From Eisenbergiella tayi (GTDB lineage Bacteria > Bacillota > Clostridia > Lachnospirales > Lachnospiraceae): DNA of 64,000 nucleotides. Below, in pieces: positions 63,888 through 64,000 of the stretch. The notes under the pieces were generated by a model, which searched no databases, was not told where the DNA came from, and worked only from the letters and a program-made list of their open reading frames with translations. Location of the stretch: contig NZ_MPDJ01000005.1 of assembly GCF_001881565.1 (NCBI RefSeq), forward strand, positions 583,326 to 647,325, given 5' to 3'. The position numbers were made by a program, and so were the translations under genes. Each line of letters opens with the position of its first letter. Within the stretch, counting starts at the first letter, position 1.

Positions 63888-64000
63888 CTTCAGGATAAGC
63901 CCTCGACCGATTAGTACTGGTCAGCTACATACATTACTGCACTTCCACCTCCAGCCTATCTACCTCATACTCTCTAAGGGGTCTTACTTATTGGGATATC
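63888..64000 (-). rRNA. 23S ribosomal RNA, 3' end only
   Basis: The minus strand reads AGGTGGAAGTGCAGTAATG, then GCTGACCAGTACTAATCGG, then TCGAGGGCTTATCC, the conserved 3' end of clostridial 23S rRNA. The gene continues beyond the right edge. The exact 3' end is uncertain by a few bases. No 5S rRNA lies between it and the tRNA genes. Confidence 0.92.

Overview
The window looks like chromosomal DNA of a gut-type Lachnospiraceae (Clostridia). The evidence is the moderate GC, strong Gram-positive ribosome binding sites, YesM/YesN-type two-component systems, CUT1 sugar importers without their own ATPase, lipoprotein binding proteins, and the form of the 23S rRNA 3' end. An Eisenbergiella- or Hungatella-like genus is a guess. 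No phage, insertion sequence or CRISPR array was seen.

Layout. 1-83: start of a WYL/YafY-type regulator running off the left edge. 274-9186: locus A, a CUT1 importer with a cytoplasmic GH63-like glycosidase, divergent from a YesN/YesM pair. 9178-15482: locus B, an importer with a GH3 beta-glycosidase, divergent from an AraC regulator. 15614-28314: locus C, ten co-directional genes: importer, unassigned TIM-barrel protein, two Gfo/Idh/MocA dehydrogenases, a YesS-like membrane AraC regulator, two paralogous sugar isomerases and an aldo/keto reductase. 28602-31689: locus D, an AraC regulator divergent from an isomerase plus dehydrogenase. 31766-39723: locus E, a cytoplasmic sulfatase, an importer and a YesN/YesM pair. 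40070-41852: an orphan secreted protein and a Phd/PIN toxin-antitoxin pair. 42268-53144: locus G, a YesM/YesN pair, importer, ADP-ribosylglycohydrolase-like protein and a large glycosidase. 53845-61261: locus H, an OmpR-type response regulator, intramembrane-type kinase, ABC ATPase and two paralogous FtsX permeases. 61239-63263: locus I, a Gfo/Idh dehydrogenase divergent from an AraC regulator. 63452-64000: tRNA-Cys, tRNA-Glu, tRNA-Asn and the 3' end of a 23S rRNA, all on the minus strand.

How it fits together. Loci A, B, C, E and G each import an oligosaccharide or glycoside whole and process it in the cytoplasm, since none of the hydrolases shows a signal peptide. None encodes the ATPase, so a shared MsmX-type ATPase elsewhere is expected. 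Loci C, D and I rely on dehydrogenases and isomerases, which suggests an oxidative route for glycosides or unusual sugars instead of plain hydrolysis. Locus H is different in kind: it resembles antimicrobial-peptide sensing and export modules and carries two matching promoters with 11-bp direct-repeat boxes. All functional assignments are by family recognition from sequence alone; substrates are unknown.
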